17,758 nucleotides of DNA from JBBDSH01 sp040905045 (GTDB lineage: Bacteria > Pseudomonadota > Gammaproteobacteria > Eutrophobiales > Eutrophobiaceae). How positions within the stretch are numbered: position 1 is the first letter of the stretch; the number at the start of each line of letters is the position of its first letter. The notes beneath the pieces were generated by a model. That model was not told where the DNA came from. It saw only the letters and a program-made list of their open reading frames with translations, and did no database searches. Position numbers and translations under genes: made by a program. Positions 7,927 to 15,649 of this stretch are shown piece by piece. The stretch covers positions 1 to 17,758 of the forward strand of contig JBBDSH010000092.1 of NCBI GenBank assembly GCA_040905045.1, given 5' to 3'.

Positions 7927-8082
7927 TGTTCCGAATCCGTGCTCAATCCGGGAATATATAAGCGGACCGTATGCGGCACGGATGCCGCATTCGAGCTACA
8001 TAGCCTGCCCCGGACTGGATCCGGGGGAAGTATTGACCGCGTGTCCGCGTTATGTTCCCGGATTGAGCACGGATTCGGAACA
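7927..8082. repeat. Long inverted repeat enclosing nested hairpins
   Basis: A 28-bp perfect inverted repeat (7927-7954 with 8055-8082) encloses about 100 bases. Inside are three further hairpins: ATGCGGCA/TGCCGCAT (7971-7978 with 7983-7990), CCCCGGA/TCCGGGG (8008-8014 with 8020-8026) and CGCG/CGCG (8038-8041 with 8046-8049). The whole could fold as a cloverleaf-like cruciform or RNA. It lies between the convergent pentapeptide and outer-membrane-factor genes. It could act as a terminator or be a small non-autonomous mobile element. I see no target-site duplication. Confidence 0.8.
7981..8035. repeat. Dispersed palindromic repeat, copy 2
   Basis: Same element as positions 1-55. In the core hairpin (8008-8026) the second stem pair is C-G where copy 1 has T-A, so pairing is preserved. 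The loop is CTGGA rather than CTTGA. This copy is embedded in the long inverted repeat 7927-8082. Confidence 0.75.
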
Positions 8083-8178
8083 GCTATATAGCCCGCATAT
8101 TGCACGAGTTCGCGCCGGCCCGGCCCTGCTCTGGTGCGGTCACAAGGGAATTCCGGGTATCGATTGCCGTGATGCGGG

Positions 8179-9681
8179 TTAGTTCTCCACATTCGTGCCC
8201 AGGACCCGGAACAGGGTCGCGATCCGGGTAGCGTAGTTGGTGCGTTCAGCGGCGAGTTGCTGTTCCGCCGAGGCCAACACGCGCTGGGCGTCAACCACAT
8301 CGAGAAAGCTGATCAAACCCAGTTGGTAGAGATTCTCCGCCTGATTGAAGCTGCGCGAACTGGACTCGACGGCCTTTCCCAGGGATTCCTGCCGGGCAAG
8401 GGAGGACTTGAGCGCGGCCAGTGTGGTTTCGATACTCTGCGCGGCATCCAGTAATGCCTGTCTGTAGTTCGCCAGTGCTTCATCCGCCCGCGCCCGGGCG
8501 TTTTCCACATTGGCTTCCCGCGCGCCGCCGTCGGTAATGACCTGCTCCACCAGGGCGCCCAGTGAACCGATGATCAGGTCCATGGACGGGTCGCCGCTGA
8601 AACCGCTGGTACCGACGCGCAGCTGTCCGAACAACCGGAACACGGGATAGTAATCCGCTTCGGCCACGCCGATTTCAGCAATGGTGCGTTTCAGTTCCGC
8701 CTCCGCCCGCCGGATATCGGGACGCTGCCTGAGCACATCCACCGGGATCGGTGCCGGTATTTCCCGTTGATAGGACGGGATGGCAGCGGTCTTCCTTAAT
8801 GTTTCCTCGAATGCACCCGGGTATTCGCCGGTCAGATTGGCGAGCAGGTTACGTGAATTGGTCAGGGATTCCTGCAGAGGGGGAATATCGGCACGCAGGC
8901 GTTCCACCGAGGTTTCCGCCCGACGCAGATCCAGTTCCGGCGACAGGCCCGCTTGAAAACGGCTTTTCACCACGGACAGGGTTTTTTCCTGCAACGCGAC
9001 CGATTCCTCCAGCAGCTCCAGTTGCCGCTGACCGCCGCGCAGACGCAGGTATTCGCGCGCCACATCCGTGCTCCGGGTCAGGACAACATCGCGCAACTCC
9101 GCTTCCGCCACCTCCAGGGAGGCCCGCGCGGCTTCCACCTCGCGCCGGTTGCGGCCGAACATATCCAGGGGCAGGGTGAACCCCAGTGCGCCGAACAGAC
9201 TTTCGTTGGTTGTACTTTCATTGTCGCCACTCAGTTCACGCCGTCCTTCCACGCCGGNNNNNNNNNNNNNNNNNNNNNNNNNNNNNNNNNNNNNNNNNNN
9301 NNNNNNNNNNNNNNNNNNNNNNNNNNNNNNNNNNNNNNNNNNNNNNNNNNNNNNNNNGGCATCGCTCCTCAATGCATCGCCCGCGTCAGCCAGTTTGAGG
9401 TTGGCGCGTGCCGCCCTGACCCGGGCGGCGGCGGCGGCGATTTCCTGGTTGTTGTTTATGGTTTCCTCGATCAGGTGTGTGAGCAGGGGATCGGAGAAAC
9501 CCTGCCACCATTTTGCCGCCGCGGTCTTGTCCGTGCCGTCTTTATCAAGCAACTCAAACACGTCCTGGGAAACGAACGTTTCCGGTACATCGATTGCCGG
9601 CGCCTTGTATTCCGGCCCGATCGTACAGGCGCCCAGCACCAGGAAAACAACCGGCGCGGTTATGGCTCCTGTTGATCTCAT
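8179..9681 (-). CDS. RND efflux outer-membrane factor lipoprotein (NodT/OprM type), interrupted by an assembly gap
   Basis: This is the outer-membrane channel of the tripartite pump encoded just upstream. The N-terminus has a lipoprotein signal with lipobox L16-G-A-C19 followed by TIGPEYKAP, the typical OprM/NodT start. Residues about 55-490 show the two repeated coiled-coil OEP halves, for example AAAARVRAARANLKLADAG and LELLEESVALQEKTLSVVKSRFQAG (first residues quoted only in part). The ORF is about 500 codons counting the gap, normal for the family. N bases at 9258-9357 hide roughly 34 residues in the first half. The frame is open on both sides, but because 100 is a placeholder length the true size and frame continuity are unknown. 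The start ATG (9679-9681) overlaps the pump stop by ATGA, so translation is coupled. Confidence 0.9.
   Translation of the reverse strand: MRSTGAITAPVVFLVLGACTIGPEYKAPAIDVPETFVSQDVFELLDKDGTDKTAAAKWWQGFSDPLLTHLIEETINNNQEIAAAAARVRAARANLKLADAGDALRSDAXXXXXXXXXXXXXXXXXXXXXXXXXXXXXXXXXXGVEGRRELSGDNESTTNESLFGALGFTLPLDMFGRNRREVEAARASLEVAEAELRDVVLTRSTDVAREYLRLRGGQRQLELLEESVALQEKTLSVVKSRFQAGLSPELDLRRAETSVERLRADIPPLQESLTNSRNLLANLTGEYPGAFEETLRKTAAIPSYQREIPAPIPVDVLRQRPDIRRAEAELKRTIAEIGVAEADYYPVFRLFGQLRVGTSGFSGDPSMDLIIGSLGALVEQVITDGGAREANVENARARADEALANYRQALLDAAQSIETTLAALKSSLARQESLGKAVESSSRSFNQAENLYQLGLISFLDVVDAQRVLASAEQQLAAERTNYATRIATLFRVLGTNVEN
9258..9357. other. Assembly gap of 100 N
   Basis: Exactly 100 undetermined bases lie inside the outer-membrane-factor gene. 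A round 100 is a common scaffolding placeholder for an unknown distance. Confidence 0.98.
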
Positions 9682-12600
9682 GAGCCGGTTTGCTCCGCCT
9701 GTTGCAGTTGTTCCGCCAGTTGTTGCCCGGCGTGGGCTCGGGGCTTGAGGTGCGGGGCGATGAGGGAATAGCCCAGCGGCGCGAAATACAGCGTAAACAG
9801 GGCGGACAGCCCGAGTCCGCCGAACACGACCCAGCCGATGGCATTGCGCGCTTCGGCGCCGGGGCCGGTACTGAGGATCAGGGGCAGGCTGCCCAGAACC
9901 GTGGAAAGCACCGTCATGGTGACGGGACGCAACCGTACCTGCACGCCTTCCATGATGGCGTCCTGAACACTGCGGCCCGCATCACGCAACTGATCCATGA
10001 ATTCCACCAGCAGGATGGCGTTTTTCGTCATGATACCCACCAGCATGATCAAACCGATCTGGCTGTAAAGATTGATGGTCTGTCCGGTCAGCAGCAGGGC
10101 AAATACCGCCGCGGCCAGGCCGAAGGGAACGGTAAAGATGACAATCACGGCGCTGCCCGTGCTTTCGAACTGCGCGGCAAGGACCAGGAAAATTACCAGG
10201 ATGGCGATCAGGAATGTAATGGCGACATCGTGTGATGTCTCGCTCAGCGTGGCCGCTTCTCCAAGAAACAGGATATTGATACCGGAGGGCAGCACTTCGT
10301 CGGCAATCCCGCGCACCTGTTCCATGATATCGCCCAGTGATGTGCCGGGAGGCAGGCCGATGTCGATCTCGATGGCGCGGCGCTGGGCATGACGGTCGAG
10401 CTGTGTCGCCACGCCACGTTCCTCGACACTGATCATGGTTTCCAGAGGCACGAGATCATTGTTCGAGTTTGTTACAAAGACATTCAACAGGTCGCCGGGA
10501 TCATTGATGGCCCCGCGGGTAGAGCCGAGCATGATGGGGACAATCTGATCATCGATGTTCAGATTGATGACTTCGTATTGATCCACCATGACCCGGAGCG
10601 TCTGGGAGATTGCTTCCATGGAGACGCCCAGATCATTGGCCCGTTCCCGATCAATATTAAAATAGAGTTCAGGCTGGGAAGTGTCGAAATCCACACGCAC
10701 ATCCTCGATGGCGTCGACGCGTTCAAGCAGCGCGGTAGAGAATGTCTGCGCGGCCCGGTGGATTTCTTCGTATTCATTGCCGGTGAGCGCCACTTCCAGT
10801 CCGCCGCCGCCGCCGCCGCGGACACCGAGGCTGTTGCCCTGGGAAATACGCACCTGTGCGCCGGGCAGGCCCGAGAGCTGTTCATTGATTTCATCGGCCA
10901 GCTGCATCTGGCTGACAGTCCGTTCGTCCCAGGATTTCAGAGTGGCGATGGTAAAGGCGCGGTGCGGATCCCAGCTGCCGACAACGGTATAGATATCCGT
11001 AATCAGACCGGCCTCCCGGTATGGCTGCAGCACGGCTTCCACCTTGCGGGATTGCCGGTCGGAATAGGCCAGGGAGGCGCCGTCCGGTCCCGTGACCCGG
11101 ACATACAGGGAACCCCGATCTTCCTGGGGCAGCAGTTCCTGCTGCAGCTGCAGGAAACCGAAGGCGCCGGCGGCGGCGGCGAGAATGCCCACGGTCAATG
11201 ACAGCAAGGGCCGCGCCAGTACTTTCCCGAGGCTGGCGAAGTACCAGCGGCTGAGGACCGTGCCCAGTAAATTCAGGCATGAGCGTAGTTTATGAATCAG
11301 GGCAGGCTCGCCGGCGTGTTTCGGCAACCTTGCTGCCATCATGGGACAGAGTGAGAGAGCAACGAAGGAACTGATCATGACCGCAATGGCCAGGACCAGG
11401 CCGAATTCCCGGAACAGCCGGCCGGTTTCCCCGGGCAGGAAGGCAATGGGCACGAACACGGACACCAGTGTCAGTGTCGTGGCGATCACGGCAAAGAACA
11501 CTTGCCTCGTGCCCAGCACCGCCGCCGCCATTCCCTCCAGACCCTGGTCGCGGCGGCGCTGTATGTTTTCCAGGACCACAATAGCGTCGTCCACGATCAG
11601 GCCCGTGGCCAGCACCAATGCCAGCAGTGTCAGGAGATTAATGGAAAAACCGAACAGCCAGATGGCCGCCAGCGTGCCGATCAGGGAAACCGGCATGGTC
11701 ACCGCAGGTATCAGGACCGCGCGCCATTGCCCCAGGAATACGGCGATAACGATCAAGACTATAATGACGGCGAAACAGAGCGTGAAGACAACATCCTTCA
11801 GCGCACCCTTGATGTAAACGGAATCGTCGGAGGTGGTGACGAGCGTGAAATCCCGGGCACGCCTGTTAATCTGCTCCACTTTTTCGTTGATGGCATTGGC
11901 GATGGCGATGGTGTTGGAGCCGGCCTGCCGCACAATCCCCAGGCCGATGACCATACGGCCGTTGAGCAGGGTATAGGATCGGGCCTCGCGCGGGGAATAA
12001 AAGACTTCGCCGATGTCTTCAAGGCGGATGTTGTCGCGGATATGCAGGCGCTCGATGCGTTCGGGTTCGACCACCGAGGCATAGGCGCGGACGATCAATT
12101 CCTGGTCCTCGGATTTGTAGCTGCCGGCGGGCACATCGAAATGGGCGTTGCGCAAGGTATCGATAACCTCACTCATGGAAATACGATTGCCGGCCATACG
12201 CGCCGGGTTCAGCAGTACCCGGACAACGCGGGGTTGATCCCCGTTCAGCCTGACCTCGGCGACGCCGGAAACGGACTGGAGCTCCGGCACCACATCCTTT
12301 TCCACCCGGTTGGCCAGCATCTCCCTGGACAATGCGTCGCTGAATGCCGCGATCTGAATGATGGACTGCGCATCATCGTCGGCCTTGACCACCCGGATTT
12401 GATCGATTTCCTCCGGCAGTTCACGCTGAATGCGGCTGACCGCTTCGCGTACGTCATTGGCCGCGACATTGAGATCGACGCCGGGTTGGAACTCGGCCCG
12501 GACGCGGGAGTTGTTTTCCTCGCTGGCCGATTCGATATTTTTCAGACCGGAAACACGCGCCACCGCGCCCTCGATGACACTGGTGACTTCTGCGTCCATG

Positions 12601-12785
12601 GTTTCAGGTGACGCGCCGGGCAGGTTGGTGCGCACGCTCACCACCGGCCGATCGACATTGGGAAGCTCGCGGACATCCACGCCCAGGATGCTGGCCAGGC
12701 CGGCCAGCATGATCAGGAGATTGACGACGGCGATAAGAACCGGGCGGCGTACGCCCAGGGCCGTGAGTCCGCCGAGACCCGTCAT
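9678..12785 (-). CDS. RND multidrug efflux transporter, inner-membrane pump (HAE-1 type)
   Basis: The 1035-residue inner-membrane proton/drug antiporter has the usual family length. The pattern is the RND one: helix TM1 near 12-34, a large periplasmic loop, TM2-TM6 from about 332, a second loop, and TM8-TM12 near the C-terminus. The proton-relay residues are present: D399-D400 in LATGLIVDDAIVVLEN (TM4) and K921 in MTKNAILLVEF (TM10). The porter region contains an unusual run of six glycines after SLGVR, encoded by GGC repeats (10800-10820 on the opposite strand as CCG). The start (12783-12785) overlaps the adaptor stop by ATGA. The substrate is unknown. The family covers antibiotics, dyes, detergents, solvents and bile salts. 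No adjacent regulator gene is visible. Confidence 0.96.
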   Translation of the reverse strand: MTGLGGLTALGVRRPVLIAVVNLLIMLAGLASILGVDVRELPNVDRPVVSVRTNLPGASPETMDAEVTSVIEGAVARVSGLKNIESASEENNSRVRAEFQPGVDLNVAANDVREAVSRIQRELPEEIDQIRVVKADDDAQSIIQIAAFSDALSREMLANRVEKDVVPELQSVSGVAEVRLNGDQPRVVRVLLNPARMAGNRISMSEVIDTLRNAHFDVPAGSYKSEDQELIVRAYASVVEPERIERLHIRDNIRLEDIGEVFYSPREARSYTLLNGRMVIGLGIVRQAGSNTIAIANAINEKVEQINRRARDFTLVTTSDDSVYIKGALKDVVFTLCFAVIIVLIVIAVFLGQWRAVLIPAVTMPVSLIGTLAAIWLFGFSINLLTLLALVLATGLIVDDAIVVLENIQRRRDQGLEGMAAAVLGTRQVFFAVIATTLTLVSVFVPIAFLPGETGRLFREFGLVLAIAVMISSFVALSLCPMMAARLPKHAGEPALIHKLRSCLNLLGTVLSRWYFASLGKVLARPLLSLTVGILAAAAGAFGFLQLQQELLPQEDRGSLYVRVTGPDGASLAYSDRQSRKVEAVLQPYREAGLITDIYTVVGSWDPHRAFTIATLKSWDERTVSQMQLADEINEQLSGLPGAQVRISQGNSLGVRGGGGGGLEVALTGNEYEEIHRAAQTFSTALLERVDAIEDVRVDFDTSQPELYFNIDRERANDLGVSMEAISQTLRVMVDQYEVINLNIDDQIVPIMLGSTRGAINDPGDLLNVFVTNSNNDLVPLETMISVEERGVATQLDRHAQRRAIEIDIGLPPGTSLGDIMEQVRGIADEVLPSGINILFLGEAATLSETSHDVAITFLIAILVIFLVLAAQFESTGSAVIVIFTVPFGLAAAVFALLLTGQTINLYSQIGLIMLVGIMTKNAILLVEFMDQLRDAGRSVQDAIMEGVQVRLRPVTMTVLSTVLGSLPLILSTGPGAEARNAIGWVVFGGLGLSALFTLYFAPLGYSLIAPHLKPRAHAGQQLAEQLQQAEQTGS

Positions 12786-13876
12786 GAATCCTCCGGCCCC
12801 AGCATCTCGACGGGCGCCCCGGGACGAAGCCGTTGCAGACCTTCGATGACGACCTGTTCGCCGGTCTCGATATCACCGTCCAGGAGAACCCGCCCGGATA
12901 CGCGCGCCACCACCCGGGCGGGAACCCGTACGGCCCGGCCGTTGCGGATGATCCAGACAAACGATCCGTCCCGGCCCCATTGCAACGCAATTTCGGGAAC
13001 GGTCGGATAGGAATGCCCGCGGATTTGCCAGCGGGTGGAAAAAGACATGCCGGGGCGCAGCCGATCTTCCTCGTTCTCGATATTGGCGCGTACCATGAAA
13101 GTACGCCGTTGCGGATCGACCCGGCTTTCCCGGGCGCTGATGGTGCCGGTGAACACGCGCGCCGGAAAGGCGGGCGTGGTCGCCGTTATTGTACGGGATT
13201 CCGGGCCGTCACCCTGCAACGCGCCGGCCAGCGACTCGGAGACTTCGAAATCCACATGCAGGATCCTGCGATCGTCCAGGCCGGTAATCAGGGTATCGGT
13301 ATTGATCCGGTCGCCGGGTTCCACATTGGGGATGCCGACTACACCGGCAAACGGCGCCCGGATACTGCGATCCTCCAGGGTCAACCGGGCCTGGTCCAGG
13401 GCGACCCGCGCCGCTTCCACATCATCGCGTGCCGAATCCACCTGGCTCTGTGGCACGCCGCCGTCCTTGACCGCCTGCTCGTAACGGGCCAGCAGATTTT
13501 GCGCACCGCGGAGTTCCACTTCGGCCAGACGCACGGCCAGTTCTTCCTTGCGACTGTCGAGTTGCACCAGTAACTGATCCTTTTCCACCCGGTCCTGCGC
13601 TTCGAACAGAACCTCGGTGACCTCGCCCGCAACCGCCGGGTAGATTTGCACCGACAGTCGGGCCCGTCCCGTTCCCGCGGTCTCGAAGACACGGTCGTTG
13701 GCGGTTATGACCACATCCTGTGTAATCACCTTGGCGGCGAGGGAAGCCGCCGGTTTTGTTGTATCCGGCGGGCGATCCCGGCCGCCGGGCCAGACGCCGA
13801 TATCCGCCCGGTACCAGTACAGTCCGGCACCAATCAGGACAAGGGCTGCAATCAATAAAAAAAATCGTCGTGTCAT
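12782..13876 (-). CDS. RND efflux periplasmic adaptor (membrane fusion protein, HlyD/AcrA family)
   Basis: The 364-residue adaptor bridges the pump and the outer-membrane channel. A single N-terminal hydrophobic helix (about 5-21) without a lipobox suggests an uncleaved anchor rather than a lipoprotein. Then come the first lipoyl half (YPAVAGEVTEVLFEAQDRVEKG-like, about 78-110), a short coiled-coil hairpin rich in Glu/Arg/Ala (about 110-170), the second lipoyl half (SIRAPFAGVVGIPNVEPGD), a beta-barrel domain, and a membrane-proximal domain ending near 355. The start ATG (13874-13876) has AGGAAGGA about nine bases upstream on the minus strand. It is the first gene of the three-gene pump operon. 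Confidence 0.94.
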   Translation of the reverse strand: MTRRFFLLIAALVLIGAGLYWYRADIGVWPGGRDRPPDTTKPAASLAAKVITQDVVITANDRVFETAGTGRARLSVQIYPAVAGEVTEVLFEAQDRVEKDQLLVQLDSRKEELAVRLAEVELRGAQNLLARYEQAVKDGGVPQSQVDSARDDVEAARVALDQARLTLEDRSIRAPFAGVVGIPNVEPGDRINTDTLITGLDDRRILHVDFEVSESLAGALQGDGPESRTITATTPAFPARVFTGTISARESRVDPQRRTFMVRANIENEEDRLRPGMSFSTRWQIRGHSYPTVPEIALQWGRDGSFVWIIRNGRAVRVPARVVARVSGRVLLDGDIETGEQVVIEGLQRLRPGAPVEMLGPEDS

Positions 13877-14202
13877 TATTGTTATTCCTTCCTGCCCGAT
13901 GCGGATTTATTGAATGGACGCAGGCGGGTAACCGGTTCGTGATTGAAGCACTGATAATAAGCGACTGATATGTCTCAATGAAGTTTCACCGGCGTGTCCC
14001 CGAGTGAAGAACAATGAATCGTCCGGTAATTCTAACAAGGAGAGTCGGGCCGGGGCAGGACTTCATGCAACGGCGGGAAATACCGTGTAACGGCCGGTAT
14101 CCCTGCGCGGGAACCCGGAGGAGGTTTCGTTTTGCCGCGGGCCACGCTAAGCTTGTTAGTATCAGCTTGAAACTCCCGGAAAAACCCTGGGTCTTAAACA
14201 CT
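13877..14202. other. Divergent intergenic region, efflux operon / DUF4124 gene
   Basis: These 326 bases have no credible gene. On the minus strand a candidate sigma70 promoter for the efflux operon is TTGAGA (13973-13978) and TATCAG (13951-13956) with 16-base spacing. A hairpin lies at 14075-14103: GGG, two-base bulge, ATACCG (14080-14085) pairing with CGGTAT (14095-14100) and CCC. An in-frame ATG at 14014 could extend the DUF4124 ORF through this region, but that would bury the signal peptide. Confidence 0.4.
13951..13978 (-). promoter_or_regulatory. Candidate sigma70 promoter of the efflux operon
   Basis: On the minus strand TTGAGA and TATCAG are separated by 16 bases, about 75 bases upstream of the adaptor ATG. 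The -10 match is moderate. CTGATA is repeated twice here on the plus strand (13951-13956 and 13965-13970), which may be a regulator half-site. Confidence 0.3.
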
Positions 14203-14820
14203 ATGTATATACGCGCCTTTATCCTGTGTCTGCTGGTCACCGCCCAGTTGCCCTCCCGGGCGGCGGCGGATGACCTTGTTTATACCTGGGTCGATGGCGA
14301 CGGGGTGACCCACTTTTCCGATGCGCCGCCCGTCAAGGCAGCAGCCCCCGGGAATGTGGAAACCATGTCCATGCCCACCGGTTTTCCCGACGCAGCAGAC
14401 GCCAATGAGGACTATTATTCCATCACAAACCAATGGCAACGAATACAGGAGGAGCGGACCGCGCGGCAAGAGTTTACCCTGGAGCGCAAACGCCTGCGCA
14501 TCGAGGAAGCCCGTATGGAACGGGATGAGGCCATGGCGTCCGCAAGTAAGTCCGGCAACGAAAGACCGACGGTTGTGTACGGCGGCGGGTTTTATCATTC
14601 ACAACTGCCGGCGTTTGCCCATAATAGCCGGGTCTTTTTCGGCAATCGTGGTATCAAACCCGGATTCGGCCGCAAGGGACATCACAAATCCGCCCACCGG
14701 CCGGTCGACCGCGTGGGCCAACGGCAGCAGAATAAAGTGGGTAATCACAGTACTGTTAACGAACCCCGAACGGGTACTTCACCGGCTGTTACACACAGGC
14801 TGGGAAGCGCCGGAAAATAA
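14203..14820 (+). CDS. Exported DUF4124-domain protein
   Basis: The 205-residue protein starts with a Sec signal peptide (MYIRAFILCLLVTAQ..., cleavage near RAAA-DD, about residue 23). A short DUF4124 module follows: YTWVDGDGVTHFSDAPP (about 27-43), the usual 'W.D..G..HFSD.PP' signature of gammaproteobacterial periplasmic proteins of unknown role. A charged helical segment follows (EEERTARQEFTLERKRLRI-type, about 82-110). The C-terminal part is basic, low-complexity and rich in Gly, His, Arg and Asn, with no recognisable domain. I chose ATG 14203 because it begins directly at the signal peptide. A longer frame from 14014 exists but adds 63 unconserved residues. The gene ends at a strong terminator. 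Its function is unknown. Confidence 0.82.
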   Translation: MYIRAFILCLLVTAQLPSRAAADDLVYTWVDGDGVTHFSDAPPVKAAAPGNVETMSMPTGFPDAADANEDYYSITNQWQRIQEERTARQEFTLERKRLRIEEARMERDEAMASASKSGNERPTVVYGGGFYHSQLPAFAHNSRVFFGNRGIKPGFGRKGHHKSAHRPVDRVGQRQQNKVGNHSTVNEPRTGTSPAVTHRLGSAGK

Positions 14821-14846
14821 AACGCCCCTTCAAGGGGCGTTTTTTT
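14821..14846. terminator. Intrinsic terminator, probably bidirectional
   Basis: AACGCCCC (14821-14828), loop TTCAA, GGGGCGTT (14834-14841) and then a T run to 14846. It directly follows the DUF4124 stop. On the other strand the stem is followed by a T-rich tract, so it could also stop transcription of the small minus-strand gene at 14870-15112. Confidence 0.93.
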
Positions 14847-14869
14847 ATGCCGTGCGATCTGCTTGAGGT

Positions 14870-15112
14870 CTATTGGTGACTGCGTTTTCTCCGGAGAATA
14901 TCCAGGTCCACTTGCATGATCGCCGATTTTTCGAACGTGTAGTTGCCCACCCAGTGAACGATTAACAACCCTGTAACCGCAACAAGGGCGGCAAGGAACC
15001 TGTTCTCGGCATAGAGAAAGGCATATATCCCGAAAGCGAGCACGGACAGAAACAGTATCCAGTCCAGAGACCGGATCAGATAGAGTCTTGTTTTCAGTTG
15101 ATTTTCCTTCAT
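14870..15112 (-). CDS. Small two-helix inner-membrane protein, function unknown
   Basis: The 80-residue product has two predicted membrane helices (about 15-34 and 39-60), a basic N-terminus and a charged C-terminal tail ending RRKRSHQ. I do not recognise a family. It is convergent with the DUF4124 gene and shares its terminator region, and it diverges from the c-di-GMP gene across a palindrome-rich gap. Start ATG (15110-15112) has only a weak ribosome site. Confidence 0.62.
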   Translation of the reverse strand: MKENQLKTRLYLIRSLDWILFLSVLAFGIYAFLYAENRFLAALVAVTGLLIVHWVGNYTFEKSAIMQVDLDILRRKRSHQ

Positions 15113-15344
15113 GAGATTATTACCCGGGTTATGGCAGTAACTGCCTTCATTCTCCCGTAAAAATACCGGGACGAATGTGAAGGAGTTAACAGATCCGATA
15201 AGTCTCCCGGCTATTACTGCGCAATGCCGATCTGGTTCCGGGGCAGGATCGTATACCCCAAAAAGGGGATACCCAACGACATACGGATTCTCTATAGTCT
15301 ACACTTCACAGTCAGGGTGTTTCGTTCCAGGTACCGGGGGACAG
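15113..15344. promoter_or_regulatory. Divergent intergenic region with three dyads
   Basis: Three inverted repeats lie in 232 bases. They are GGCAGT/ACTGCC around one base (15133-15145); CATTC-TCCCG pairing with CGGGA-GAATG, with a one-base bulge and a 9-base loop (15148-15177); and GTAT-A-CCCC pairing with GGGG-ATAC (15251-15272). A TATAGT at 15293-15298 could be a -10 element for the c-di-GMP gene, but the -35 is unclear. Confidence 0.5.
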
Positions 15345-15608
15345 TTGCAAAACAGACCGCGATCCAACCGTTTTTTTTCGCTCGCCGCGTTCGGTATTAC
15401 CATTACCTATCTGGTGATATCCGTTATCTGGATTATGGTGTCGGGCGAGGTGGCGGTTCTCATGGCGAACACCTCCGATCTTTCGCTGGATAAAATCGAA
15501 CTGGTCAAGGGCCTGGGATTTGTACTGGCTACATCCATCCTGCTGTATGTGCTTATCCAGCACAGCCTGAACCGGCATTATCAGAATGAATACAAAACTT
15601 CCGCCTGA
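15345..15608 (+). CDS. N-terminal membrane module of a c-di-GMP signalling protein (5' part of a frameshifted gene)
   Basis: The 87-residue product has two hydrophobic helices (about 11-32 and 57-74) joined by a short loop, followed by QHSLNRHYQNEYK. This helix-loop-helix module (Tyr-Leu-x-x-Ser-x-x-Trp-Ile, then Leu-Val-Lys-Gly) is typical of the N-terminus of sensor proteins with GAF, PAS, GGDEF and EAL domains. The frame stops at 15606-15608, while the neighbouring frame continues at once with RLNRVYAILHNINSA, the usual continuation of this architecture. A single missing A in the AAAA run at 15594-15597 would fuse it to the downstream ORF. The start is uncertain: TTG 15345 has GGGGGA just upstream and places the helix where expected, while GTG 15177 sits inside a hairpin. 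Confidence 0.65.
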   Translation: MQNRPRSNRFFSLAAFGITITYLVISVIWIMVSGEVAVLMANTSDLSLDKIELVKGLGFVLATSILLYVLIQHSLNRHYQNEYKTSA

Positions 15609-15610
15609 AC
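15590..15610 (+). other. Apparent -1 frameshift site
   Basis: Frame 1 reads ...NEYKTSA-stop (TGA 15606-15608). The frame of the downstream ORF is open from 15590 and reads NFRLNRVYAIL. The switch falls at the A run 15594-15597. One additional A restores a continuous protein reading EYKNFRLNRVYAIL. It may be a sequencing indel, a true mutation or, less likely, programmed slippage, as no standard slippery heptamer is present. Confidence 0.75.
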
Positions 15611-15649
15611 CGCGTTTACGCCATTCTCCATAACATCAACAGTGCTATT

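Noticed and set aside
11502..12611. Long plus-strand frame opposite the RND pump
   Set aside because: Antisense shadow rich in Gln, Asp, Gly and His. The RND frame covers it fully with conserved motifs.
14014..14202. N-terminal extension of the DUF4124 gene from ATG 14014
   Set aside because: It would place 63 unconserved residues before a typical signal peptide. ATG 14203 starts exactly at that peptide.
15177..15344. N-terminal extension of the membrane module from GTG 15177
   Set aside because: The added residues are low-complexity and the GTG lies at the base of a hairpin. TTG 15345 has a better ribosome site and position relative to the first helix.
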